Assembly (NCBI GenBank): GCA_028023455.1 | Contig: JAQFVV010006231.1 | Coordinates: forward strand, 2,375,478-2,439,477 | Source: Epiperipatus broadwayi | Lineage: Eukaryota > Onychophora > Udeonychophora > Euonychophora > Peripatidae | Length of the DNA stretch: 64,000 nt | Direction of reading: 5' to 3' | Shown here: positions 34,375 through 45,750 of the stretch, piece by piece | How the letters are laid out: the number at the start of each line of letters is the position of its first letter | Position numbering within the stretch: position 1 is the first letter of the stretch | Notes under the pieces: model-generated | The model's input: only the letters and a program-made list of their open reading frames with translations | Databases searched by the model: none | Told to the model about the DNA's origin: nothing | Program-made: the position numbers and the translations under genes

Positions 34375-35862
34375 GATCATGAACCCTCATGTGAAAAGTT
34401 ATGAAGAATATTGTTTCATCCAAAAATGCATCTTTGATATATTTTTTTTTCTTCACATTTTTAAAATGTTTGAAGTATATGGCGAGATCGATGTTTGAAA
34501 ATATATTTAATATACAGAGAAAGAGAAAATGACAAAAACAGATATTTTTCTGTATAACTATAACATTTTCTGTTAAAATTAATATCAGCTTTTATTAGAG
34601 ACTATACTATTTTCAAAATTAAATAGATGTTATTTAATGCTATGTTAACACAATCAACATTGAAATTGTAGTTAATTGTATGGAAAGCTTATTTACAAGT
34701 GTATAATAAAGGTGTCAATTGTTTTAGATAGAATGTTATTTAAAGTTATTATCTTATTCATAAACCATTTATAATAATGATATAATTTTAAAACACGTTT
34801 ATTTTCTACTTGAATATTATACTTGCTTGCATTTGAAATTACAATTTTTTTAAATACAAAAACAGTAATTTTATATAATTAGATTTACTTCAGTGAATTT
34901 TAATGTTTATAAGCTTTTAATAGATAAGTTGTCTATTTTTAATATTAGATTACAATCTTTTACACATTTAAACAGACTTTTCTTTTTTAAAATATTATAA
35001 ATATTTACCCAAATATATAAATTAACTGAAACACACAGGCTTATTATATACCTGAGTTTATATATGTAATGTATAGGGTGTATGAGCACAGACTTTCACA
35101 CGACCCACCACTCTCCACACTATCTCATAACACTGATACACTCGAACACATATATGTTGAAAAGATAAATAATCACTAATATTCGTATTTCATGCTAAAC
35201 CAGCAAATATATAAACTGGACTCAATTAGATCATATTAAGCTGATTTCATTAATGTATATTGTTTAGTGTTAATATAAGTAAAGAAAGGTCCAATTTCTC
35301 ATAGAGAAATTTCATAATCAAAATTCAGGTTACATGTTCTAAACTATTCCTGCTTTACTTCATGCTGTTCTCAGTTGCTATTCATGCTTATGTTTTTTAA
35401 TCATTTTTTTTTTAAATAGTAAAGGATTTTTTTATGTACTATTTATAAATTGTTTACTTATATTTAAATTATTTACACAATTATTTTATTGCTCAATTTT
35501 AAATACAATAATATAACTCTTTCTGTTTACATTTTCAAATAATTTTATTGACTTCTAATACTTTTAGTTCATCATGCAGCCGTCATCCCAGATTTTTAAA
35601 TATTTTATAACTTTACATTGCATTTCAAGATAATTATTTATAATGTTAAATACCCACTTCAATATAATTCCACCTTTATATTGCTAATGATTATAATTGT
35701 ACACGAAACGTAATCTGTAAAAACGTAATCTGCATTCATTAATACATGACTGCCTATACATTCGTCATAGCACTATAACTGTAATAATACTTATACATTA
35801 TATTATCTCATGCATCTGCATGATACAATCTATTTATACTTTAAAAACAAATTTGATTAGGT
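34375..35862. other. AT-rich region, nothing recognised
   Basis: No exon-like block, repeat match or RNA gene was seen. Confidence 0.35.
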
Positions 35863-36261
35863 CTAATAAAGGTTACATTTTGAATAAAGGAACATAGTTA
35901 AAGGAATGAAAAAAAAAACACACACATTTGTTGTTTTACCATAGCTTATGTTTGCTGCTATTATGTTATTGTCATGGTAGATTATGTTGAATTTGTTTGG
36001 AGGTTGTTGTCTGTTTATCACTATGCCAACTCCACCAGCAGCTGTGTAGTTGATTATGAGTTTTGTGAAACCAAGACCTTCAAGCACCTCCAAAATCTTC
36101 TGGCTGGACTCTGAGTGGAACTTGGTTTCACCAAGGAATAAAATGTGGGGAGAGTGGATTTTGGACTGATGCCTTATGGCATATATTCTGGAAGGGATGT
36201 TTATTCCCCTGACATTCATGCCAACAATCCTACATTTCATAAATGTGGTTAATTGTAGCAC
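35863..36261 (-). pseudogene. LINE-B ORF2 start: N-terminal part of APE endonuclease
   Basis: The frame starts at the ATG at 36261 inside the end of ORF1. It reads CRIVGMNVRGINIPSR, then HILFLGETKFHSES with the catalytic-glutamate region (GETK), and GGVGIVINR. These correspond to SINVQGLN, LCLCETKL and KGVAIVINK of LINE-A. After ISYGKTTN the text loses similarity and soon stops. The GDFN and SDH motifs and the whole RT are missing, so no activity is possible. Confidence 0.85.
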
Positions 36262-39200
36262 TATTATCTACTGCAGTCGGATTTTTTCCTGGTTCATGGG
36301 ATATATCTATATTTATTGGCAGTGAGTCTTGTAATAGGTTATCAGTGCAGAAAGGAGGGTATAGTCTTTGTTCCGAATCTGGCTTATCTTTGTTGTTATG
36401 TGGACAAAGGTAGTTTTCAGCTGTTGCTTTTTTACGCTTTTTCTCTGCAGCTGACACTTTTCCATATGAGTTTGTGTTGTGTGATGCATCTTGATTTTGT
36501 GCATTTGTTGATATATGTTTTATTTGTGTATCATCTTCTGAACTAACTTTCTGTATTCCTGAAGATTTTCTTTTTTTATTTTGGGGGTTTTGATTTGAAG
36601 TATCCATTTCTGTTTCTTCATCTGTTAGGCTGGGTTTGTTGGTTTGTTCTCTGTTGTATTTATTTAATTGTGTTGTCTGATTTTGGTTATTAGACAGACC
36701 AGGGTCTTGACTATGCTTGTGTTTAGGAGTAGGGATTGCTTTTGTTATTTTAGTAGAATCAGATTCAGTTTCAAATGATCTGTTTTGGATAGTATTTGTG
36801 GGAGATTTGTTGTCTGTTTCATGATTAGTTTTATTTGAGGTGGTTTGCTTATTTATGTTTTGATTGGAGTTTGTATTGTAGTTATTTTTATTTTGTTGTT
36901 TTGGAGCGTTTGAGTGAGTTTGAAGTGATTTCTGATAGGATTTCTTGGATGGTTTTTGAGTAATTCTGTATTGTTCATTCATTTGATTAAATTGTTCTGT
37001 TGCTGTTGACTGTTTGGGTGATTGTTTGGTCTGATTAGCCACACTTGTTGCATTGTATTTAATCTGCTGGCTGCATTTGTGATATCTGTTCTTTTTGATG
37101 CCACATAGTTCACAGAACCTTGCAACACAATCTCTGATAAGGTGTGTTCTTAGACCACAGTAGAAGCATTGAGGCCTTATGCTTTAAAAAGTTAGGATCA
37201 TTGGTTGTCTCATGCATTTAACCACTGTTGGAATATCACTTGGGTTACTGCCTTGTTTCAGGTGTAGTTCAAATGAGGCTATATTTGAAAAAATCTGTAA
37301 CCCAGCTTTGTCTTGTGGCAGGTATTTGAATCTGTTGACCTTACCAAAGGGTGACAGTATTTCTTGTAGTCTATTTTCATCTAAGCCATGTATGCAGTTC
37401 TTGATTCTGCCAGACAAGGCATTAGCCTGGTTTAAGTCTATATAACAAATGAATAGGTTATTAAGGGTTTTATGTGTGTCTTTAAATACATTTCTATTTG
37501 CCCAGCTGGTGAATTCTATGGCGATGTATCTATCATTTGGATGATTAGATATCTTGTAGATGGTATTTGCTATGTTTGAATTCTTGATCATGTTACACAG
37601 GTCATCAAATGGGAATTTAATGAGAGAGCAACTGCTGTCAGTGACAGCCAGAATCAGACTTTTATCACTGCTGTAGTGAGCTAGCGATTTGAGCAAGTTG
37701 TTTGGTATAGTCTGATTGAATCTGTATGTCAGGCCACTGTATTGCTTCTCATCAAAGTTTTGCGTGTTGAATATTTCATCATCATGGCTATTATGACTTT
37801 GCATTTGTGTGACATCAGTGGATTGTTCCATCAGCTCAATCATCATGTAGTTTGGGTCAGAATTAATTTCTGTATCTGAATCCATATTTTGTTCATAAGT
37901 TGGCGATGTGTTACTCTTAAGAAAGTTTCGGTTTGCATTTACCTGCGATATGCTATTATTTTTGGCGATATTGGCGTATGATTGTTTCTTTGTGGTGTTA
38001 GTATTCTGTTGTGGTTTGTTTGGTGTGTTGTTTTGGTTTAATGATGGGAAATTGATGTTGTAGTTCCTTTCGCAACCTAGATTTTTATTATTATCACTGA
38101 TTTTGGCTATTTCAAGTGAGTGTCCATTTTTCACCTCTGGTGAGAGTTTTTGACTTTCAAATGTATGGTTATCTGTATTTAACATAGGATTTTTGGGGGT
38201 TGATACAGGGAGACCTGTATTGTAATATGAGATGGTTTTTGTCTTCGGATGGTCAATATCAGAGTCAGAATTAATTTCTGAAGATTTGTGTGTTCGATTT
38301 ATGATATAACCAAAGTAATTTTCATTTGTTGCTGTATTTGAGGGGAGATTTTCATCATTTACACCAGAATTAAGTTCTAAAGTATGACGTATCTCAATTG
38401 CTATATCACTATGCTGGAAAGATGCTGATTCATTGTTGTTGTTAGCTCTGCAATCAGGAGTAATTTCTGATTGAGTGGAATTATTTTCAGCTTTACCTCC
38501 CATTTGCTTTTTATGTTTTTTATCTGTATCTTTGCTAATTGAAGCTTTTTTTTTTTGGATAGTAATATTTTGGAGTTTTATTATTATTTTTATTCGATTT
38601 ATTATATGAACTATGCTGTTTCTGTATTAATTCTGTTTTAACGTCAATGGCTTCATAGGCCTCATTGTCCGAATCAAACTCTGAGCTGGAATATCTAGAA
38701 CTTTCTATATCACTATCGGCGATAGGTTTTACTTTAAACGTTGTTTTTTCTTGTGTTTCAATTTGTTTTTTTTTTTGAGTTTTTAAATTGCATTATTGTA
38801 TCTTGTGCTATTTTCGGCTGTATATTTTGTTTGAGGGCTTGATTCTGTAGATCTCTGTGGACCCAATGAGCCATGTTCAGTATGAACGTAATCGTCCATT
38901 TGGCCAGTGTTGAGGTTTAGGCTCTGGACTTTTTTATTTTTTGATTCTTTACTATTTGTGGATTTTTTAACTTTATTCTGTTTAATATTATTTGCTTTTT
39001 TGTTATGAACATGTTGTAAGTATTTTTTATTAATAGATATTTGTTTTTGAGGATCAGAGTCTTCTGATTCATATGTTATGGCAGAATAGCAATCATCGCT
39101 TTCCGTACTTGTCGTATTTTTATCGCTATCGGAGTTAAGATTTTTTTTTTTAACATTTTTGGTTCTGGGAGAAACACATTTTGGGGAACAATTACTTTTA

Positions 39201-39791
39201 TACTTAAAGCTACTACATATTTCATTAGGCTTATTATATTCAGGGGGGTCTATTGTTATTACTGTATCACCTTGAGTTTCGTGATGTAGTGAACTAACGT
39301 AAGCTGCAGTTTGTTCCAAGTTATGTTTAAATGCCCGCATTTGACTCGTATTTGAGTTTTGCATTAAGATTTGATTTAATGGATTATTTTGAGAATGTTT
39401 GAGCATGCATTGCTCATTATTGGTATTTTGTTCTAAAGTATCTTGTGCTAGAGTAATTATAGGATTGTTATGGGATTGATCTGACATATCACACTCAGAC
39501 TCGGTAATTTCAGTGTCTAGTTCTGGGCTCATGAGAACGTTCGTTTGCTTGTTTGGCAAAACGGACTTATTTGGTGAAATATTAGTAGGAGTTTGTGGAA
39601 AAGAGTTATAATTTTCGTTAGATTGATCAGATATGGCCTGAATTATTTCATTTGAGATATTTGATTCCTTTTTTTTTTATTTTTTTGGGTCAGCTTGAGT
39701 TACGCTATGTTTTATCATAATGGGCAAATTAGCGTTTGCATTTTTTTTTTTTTGAATTAGATGAAATCCTGGATTTACTTCTCAAATCCAT
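36230..39791 (-). pseudogene. LINE-B ORF1: long low-complexity N-terminus, RRM-like domain, zinc knuckles
   Basis: The start is placed at 39791, where MDLRSKSRISSNS begins. The product would be about 1,190 residues across several frames. The N-terminal half is rich in N, Q, S, T and K. The RRM-like part lies at about 37185-37700, with HPNDRYIAIEF and LQEILSPFGKVNRFKY. The zinc knuckles follow: CFYCGLRTHLIRDC and CELCGIKKNRYHKC at about 37065-37170. A second N/Q/S/T-rich tail runs to 36230. Frame changes fall in A-runs at about 39735-39755, 39670-39690, 38760-38780 and 38545-38560. One in-frame TAA lies at 37184-37186, just before the first knuckle. Related ORF1 proteins bind element RNA; this layout is inferred to do the same. 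Confidence 0.8.
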
Positions 39792-39934
39792 GCAATAAGA
39801 TTTAAAAAAAACAATTATAATAAGTACTTACCTTGACTATCTATGTAATATTTGCATTGTTTTAAGAATTCAACCATTATTTAAATACCCTTTCACAAGA
39901 GCTCTGTGGTCACAAGCTGCAAGACTATTAATCG

Positions 39935-39945
39935 GCAGCCATCTT
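39935..39945 (-). promoter_or_regulatory. YY1-like site near the LINE-B 5' end
   Basis: The minus strand reads AAGATGGCTGC, an exact match to the YY1 core pattern AAnATGGCnGC. It lies about 10-20 bases inside the apparent 5' end of LINE-B. In human L1 a YY1 site in the same place fixes the transcription start. That comparison is established knowledge; function here is inference. Confidence 0.5.
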
Positions 39946-39955
39946 GTAGTTCTAC

Positions 39956-39997
39956 AATCTATTTATTATAATCTATTTATTACAATCTATTTATTAT
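39956..39997. repeat. 14-bp tandem repeat, three units
   Basis: Three consecutive units AATCTATTTATTAT, AATCTATTTATTAC and AATCTATTTATTAT lie directly at the apparent LINE-B 5' junction. Confidence 0.9.
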
Positions 39998-40353
39998 AAT
40001 ATAAATGCACATATCTCATATTTTATATTAATGTATTTTAGATTATTTTTGGCAATAATAATGTTACTTTTTTATCAATATTTCTAATTCTATAAATTTA
40101 TTTTTATTTAATTAATATTAATCTTTTATTTTTTATTAATAATCACTTAATCTATATCTTTATTTAATGTAAATTTATTTTTAATAAATAATGTGTTTTT
40201 TGTTTTTATTTTCTGTTTTATAAATTTTTTTAATATTTTTCTTTTTAAATATATGCCCAGTCTTTATATGAATGTATATTGTTGATTTTTTTTTCATACT
40301 CTGTGTTGTTTTAGTCTGGTTTTTATTGTATTTGCTATTTCTCCAATATATAT
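39998..40353. other. AT-rich spacer before the LTR element
   Basis: Nothing was recognised. The last bases, ATATAT at 40348-40353, may be the left target-site copy of the LTR element. Confidence 0.4.
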
Positions 40354-42126
40354 TGTGATGATCGCACATACTGTGGTCACACGTATAAATATTAAATATT
40401 CACAGAATATTAAATATCATGTTTGATAAAAAAAAAATAAAAATAAAAAAGGAAAAAAAAGGCGAGCTTAGAAAATTTACAGAATAAAGAAATGTTTCAA
40501 CTAATTAAAAAAAGAGAGGGAATTAGAATCAAAAGATTCTTATCTTTTACCCTCCAAAGTTCGGGTTTTGGTGAAATTAAAATATAAAATTAGAGATATT
40601 GGAAATGTATATTAAAAAATAAAGCGATAAAGAAATATAAATAAAATGCAAGTTAAAATCCGATTTTGAAAGAAAGTAAAGTTTAAAAGAAATAAAAAAC
40701 CTTAAATAGCGCGCAAAACAGAGAAAGTTAGACATGATCAAAAGATAAGGATCTGGGTTTTAAAGTACACATTTGACGATAAATGAAATGTGTGTATGGA
40801 GTGTATTTGAAGCAGGATATAGACAGCAATAATAAATGCTTGTCCAAACTTAAATAATAAAAAAAAGAGAGAAAAACATGCATTAAAATCTGTGTAATTA
40901 AATTAAAAAATATTGAAATAAATAAATGTACATAGTGCTACTAGATTGGGTAAAACAAATTTACATATGGCCGAAGGCATAGTAAGACAGAAGGTGTGAA
41001 TGAAAGTGAAAACAAAGGATCGGAAGGACAAAGGCTGGTGGAATTTTTTAATTAAGAAATAAAAGTTTTTCGAGAGATTAGAGCTAGAGACTTCGTGTTG
41101 AGAGGGTGGTAAAACACAGCTCCGATAATCAACCGATATAGTTAGCAAATATGATTTTTAACATCGATGCTTCATCTAGAATGGCTGGCTAAGGCCATCG
41201 TGATCGCTGGTCAATCCAGACTTACTGCCCTAATGGTTCTTGTCAATATGTAATAACCGCCGTCGTAGCGCCTGCCGATGGATTCATTTAGTTGCCTTGT
41301 CCTCAATGCCTTGTCCTTGATGCCTCGTCCATGATGCCTTAACACTGAGAAGCTATACACAACCAAATCTAACCTAAGAGCGACCGTCCCTCCTAAAGAA
41401 GTGGAGAAATCCACGTGGCGGTTGGCAGGATGTCGGATAAATTCAGAGACTAAAACCTAGATAAAGATACATACTTTTTTTTAAATATATTTCAATGTGC
41501 ACATCGTTTACTTAGACAATGGCCACATGCGTTTTGTGAATGATAAAGACATTCTTGAATTTTTTTTTTGATAAATACTCAGAATGACAATTTATAAATG
41601 TATCATCATTTATAAGAGTTTTTTTATGTGTTCTTTTTCTTGTAGCACTATAGATCATAATCTGTTTTATTTAATGTAAATGTGTTTTATAAATTTGTTT
41701 TTTATGATTGATTTATTCTATTAAATATATTTTTTTTTCTATTTAAATCAGTCTTGTCTCGTTCTTCACCACGTTCAAAAAAGGATAGTCTAGTCTTAGG
41801 GTGGGAAAACATTCATTTTTTTTGATTATTGAATTAACACATGAAATTTGGTGGTGCAGTGTTTGATTCCGTTAAATTTATAAATCATCCAAGCACTGTA
41901 ACTCTGTCAAATCTTACAGCAGTCGGGAGAAAGTTGATCGGGAAACATAACCTGGGGTTATATCTGTATAGCATACAGGTTCGGTCAAATATGGAGATAG
42001 ACTCATCTATTTTCGTATTTTTTTCTGCTTGCGGTAATGGAAAGTGGATGAGTTTGAATTATTGAATTCCCCATTATGTACACATAAAAGGGAAGTGTAG
42101 CCTTCGATCGTCGTGTGCCCATTACA
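40354..42126 (+). repeat. Left LTR
   Basis: It begins TGTGATGATCGCACATACTG-like and ends GTGCCCATTACA. It aligns end to end with the right LTR, with scattered, mostly transition differences. A block of about 24 bases near 41392-41416 is absent from the right copy. Confidence 0.93.
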
Positions 42127-42131
42127 TATTT

Positions 42132-42149
42132 TGGCAGCCAGTTCCGGGA
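42132..42149 (+). promoter_or_regulatory. Candidate tRNA primer-binding site
   Basis: Five bases after the left LTR, TGGCAGCCAGTTCCGGGA begins with the TGG expected to pair with a tRNA CCA end. The complement looks like a tRNA 3' end (a CCGG-type T-stem strand followed by an acceptor strand). I could not identify the tRNA. Confidence 0.6.
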
Positions 42150-43430
42150 TCTGAAATTTCTGTGCAATTAATAATCACATAAATAGTTTTTTAAAAAAAA
42201 AATAAATAAGGAAAAAAAAATAGATATGTGTTTCAATATATAAAATTAGTGTTGTAAGTTAAAGTGGTGAGAAGCGAAGATGAAGGGATAAATTTTTGCT
42301 TTATAGTACTTCATATATGTGTTTCATCGTCAGGTGTGTACAAAGAATAGAAAGAGGGGGGAATTATTTTTTGTTATTATTATGAAAGTTTGAAATGCGC
42401 AGTGAGGGATATCATCGGAGACAGAATATTGAGACAAGTTGTAACGAACAAAGAACTGATTATATCAAATGATTGCTGTAATGTAATATAAATCGTTTCA
42501 AAAAAAAAAAAGAAAGAGAATAACACAAAGTTTCATGAAAGTTTACGCTAAATAATAGAAAAAAAAAAATAGTCGCATAGCCCAGTAAAGTTAAAGAATA
42601 GATTATCCGGATGTAATTAATTAACGAAAACAAAAAAAAAAAAATAATTAAGTTAGAAATAGTGAAACAGTTTCAGTAATGTTGTAGTTATAAAGGTTAA
42701 ATGATTAAAATAGTCGAAACTAAGTTAGATGAAGAAAGATATATGTGTGAATTAATAATCACGTGTCCCAGTAAGCGGAAAAAATAAAATATTTAATGAT
42801 AAAAGGAATTCGCGTGTATAAGTTAAATTGAAGAAACTATAAGTATTGTCGCATCTTTTAGTTAAGTGAAAATATATATATATATATATGTGTGATTCTA
42901 GAATAGTCGCAGGTGTAAGAGGAAAAAAAAATGTTGTGTACGATCTTGCTTAAAACAGCCATAACCTTAAGTGGCTGAATTTTATAAATGTAGGAGTAGA
43001 AAAAATATATATATCAGAAGGGTAATGTGGGAGATACAGTCAAACGAAACGAATTTATAATGTATATCGTTAACAGAGGATCGAGTATAGTATTTAAGTA
43101 AGTTAAATTTAAAAGAATATATATGTGCATCATTTAATTGAGGTATAGGGGTCAGAGGTAGATGAGTGGAAACAATAGAAAACAATCATCAAGGTGGACA
43201 GGCAGTTGGGCGAATTTAAGGCAGGCGAACAAGAGGATGAACCAGAGTGCGGATGTTTGGGTTGGCTAGCGATCTGAATGCTAATCGATAAATAATACAG
43301 ATACTAAAGTTAATCAAAGTGAAACCATAAAGTCAGTCGAAAGAAGTTGGGTATAAGTCGAGTCAGAAGAGGTCAATAGTAGTAATAATCATTCCGGATA
43401 TAAAGAAGGGTTAAATAAAAAATCATATTT
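42150..43430 (+). other. Untranslated leader of the LTR element
   Basis: About 1.3 kb of AT-rich sequence lies between the primer site and gag, with several A-runs and a TA microsatellite near 42872-42890. It would hold any packaging signal, but none is recognisable. Confidence 0.5.
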
Positions 43431-44891
43431 ATGCGTACAAGGGCTCAAGCCAAAATGGAACGTCAAGAAAAGGAAGTAAAAGAAGGAAATGAAGAGGAGA
43501 TGAAAATAACAGATACAATAGCCTATGGTAATATCATGGATATGTTAAAGCAAATGAGGGTGGAGCAAGAACAATTCATGAAAGAATTCGTGGATAAACA
43601 AGAGAGAAGGATAGACGAATGGATGGTAAAGGTAGATACAGACAACCGGAAAAGAATGGCTGAAGTCAGGGAAGAAATGAGAAATGAGATCATCCAGCAA
43701 TCAAAGGCTAAGGACACATGGGATGGATTTCACCAAGAGATTAAGAGGGATGAACAAAGGAGTATGGGGCCATGTGCATATGAGGAATCAGAAATAGTTG
43801 AGGACAGAGGTACAGAGTTAGCAAGATTGGATTGGGAGAAGGACATAGGGCGACCAGAAAGGGAGATAAGACAGTTAGATGAAGAGGTGGAAGTAGTCGG
43901 AGTGGAGGATCATAGAATGATGATGATGAGCATACAGGAGAATTTAAGTCAGGTGGCAAAGGTAGTAGCAGGGTTAAATACAAAAGTTGAAGAGAGTATA
44001 AGGTCAGCCCATAGCAGCATCAATACCAACATAGAGGGCATAGGACCAAGAACCAGTAGAGAATGTAGAATGGTGGGATCTGGAAATTGCATGGATTATC
44101 CTGTGGGCTTCCACCAATTTCTGAAGATCCAAGTCTTCGCTGGAAACCCTGGAGAAAGCCCGATGGAGCATTTGAACAGCCTGGAATGGTACTTCAAATT
44201 CAGTAGAATGAGTGAGGAGGCCAAGATAGCAGTCACCTGCAGCCATTTGCAGGGTGAATCTCAAGTCTGGTGAAACTCACTGTTCCAGAAACCCATCACA
44301 TTTGCAGGATATCATAAAGCACTGAAGACCAGTTATTGGAGTGAGGAACTCCAAGAAGATATGTTGCATCGGATAAAACAGGATAAATGGAGACGGGAGG
44401 AATCATTTATAACATTCTTTCGTCGTCAAGTGGCTAAGTTACGAATGATGACTGCAAATCCATTATTTGAGACGCAGATACTCTGGATAATTATGCGCGG
44501 GTTTCCAAAGGATATAGAACAAACTTTAATCAGTACAGAGAGGAAGATGGTGGACCGGGTGGCCATATTGCTGAGTGCATTGGACATCACCAGGGACAAC
44601 CAAAAGGAAGAGGGATGGCAATCTGGACCACCTCTAAAAGAATCGCCAATAGTAAAGAATGGATGGGATTCTGGGGAAGAACGATGGCAAGAAAACCGGG
44701 GATATTCTGTGGGATGGAACCCGAGGAAGCAGGAAACTGGACGACAGAGATGGGAGACAGAATGTAAGCGTCCATATGACAGGACAGAGGGCCATGAGCC
44801 TAGGGAGAAAACCTGCATCCCAGAGGAGGCAGAGGTGATGTCAATAGAGGAAGACAACCACCAGATAAGACTTAAGGTCAGTCACAGATAA
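43431..44891 (+). pseudogene. Gag polyprotein with one premature stop
   Basis: From the ATG at 43431 (MRTRAQAKMERQEKE) a single frame runs for 486 codons, broken only by a TGA at 44271-44273, between QVW and NSLFQ. The N-terminal third is charged and helical, probably coiled coil (MLKQMRVEQEQFMKEFVDKQERRIDEW). The middle matches the Retrotrans_gag type of Ty3/Gypsy capsids: FLKIQVFAGNPGESPMEHL, then YFKFSRMSEEAKIAVTCSHL, then FITFFRRQVAKLR and GFPKDIEQTLIS. After about residue 410 it is hydrophilic, and no CCHC knuckle is seen. Gag would form the particle that packages the RNA. The element could be mobilised only by proteins from a complete relative. Confidence 0.85.
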
Positions 44892-45730
44892 AGGAGGGAT
44901 TTACTGATAACAAGATTGGAAATGGAAATGGACTACGAGTCATGGAGACTGGACTGTAATATTGATCCAGATAGCAGAAAGAAATGATGAGCCGATAAGT
45001 GGAAAAAGGGATGGACATTATGATAAAATAAGAAAGGATATGATAAATAATAGTGTGAGGTCATAGATAGAGGCTGAAGGCATGTAGGTTTAGATATTGG
45101 TAGATGTGTCTGAACAGTATTTGGTGATGCCTTCTTCGTTATTCATTCATGTATGTTCTGCAGTGCACCAAATCTTATCATACAGAGAACACACAGACAG
45201 AGATCCCATTCTCATAATGACTCACTGGATTAAGATTTCCAGTTAGATATTGTACAGATATTGTGAGTCAATGGTTTAGAGACCAATCTATGGGGGAAAG
45301 AACCCCTTGCATAAATTAAGAGCTATCAGAAATATATTGGGCTCATGGATGAGCTGGACGAAAAGATGCCAGCCTCCCAACCTACCTCATTAATAGTGAC
45401 CAGAGTTGGCACTTAGGGGTTTATCATTTGCAGGATACGATGTATGAACAGGTTTAATTGGGTCACAGAGATATCCTGTGGATTCGAACCTGTATATACG
45501 AGTATTAGGCAGAAATGAAATGCATGTAATGTTAATGACAAGATTAAATTGGTTTGGCAAGGCTGGTTGGGTCATCAAGAAAGAGATATAATTTACCTGG
45601 TCACCTCTCTAGAGATTAACCTCATCACTAAATCATGTTAGGAGTGCGTAAATCTAAAAGTTTTGAACAGTAGTTGGGAGCATCTAGCGTTCAATGCAAA
45701 AATTTAAAATTTTTTTTAAAAAAAAATTTT
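44892..45730 (+). other. Interior after gag, no pol domains
   Basis: I translated this stretch in the forward frames and found no aspartic protease DTG/DSG motif, no RT YxDD and no integrase signature. It is more G+C-rich than the surroundings, so it may descend from pol or a non-coding module, but I cannot show that. Confidence 0.6.
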
Positions 45731-45745
45731 AAAGGAGGGGAACGG
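45731..45745 (+). promoter_or_regulatory. Polypurine tract of the LTR element
   Basis: AAAGGAGGGGAACGG ends five bases before the right LTR, at the position used to prime plus-strand DNA synthesis. Confidence 0.85.
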
Positions 45746-45750
45746 TGTAA

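Larger units (their letters stand above)
35863..39955 (-). mobile_element. LINE-B: non-LTR element with intact 5' end, 3' part missing
   Basis: On the minus strand the order is a short 5' leader (about 39792-39955), a long ORF1, and the beginning of ORF2 (APE endonuclease). ORF2 stops after about 110 residues at 35863, with no RT and no 3' end. ORF1 is homologous to that of LINE-A. LINE insertions are normally truncated at the 5' end, so loss of the 3' half is the reverse of the usual pattern. Deletion, recombination or a misassembly could explain it. The ORF1 and ORF2 frames overlap by 32 bases (36230-36261), a normal LINE arrangement. Confidence 0.85.

Noticed and set aside
36316-36546. Plus-strand frame with cysteine-rich text opposite LINE-B ORF1
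   Set aside because: It is the antisense shadow of the N/Q/S/T-rich ORF1 tail.
44426-44857. 143-codon minus-strand frame in the LTR element
   Set aside because: It is opposite the gag frame, which has clear family motifs; this is its shadow.
45400-45650. Possible pol or envelope remnant after gag
   Set aside because: The translations show no protease, RT, integrase or envelope signature; only the higher G+C hints at former coding use.
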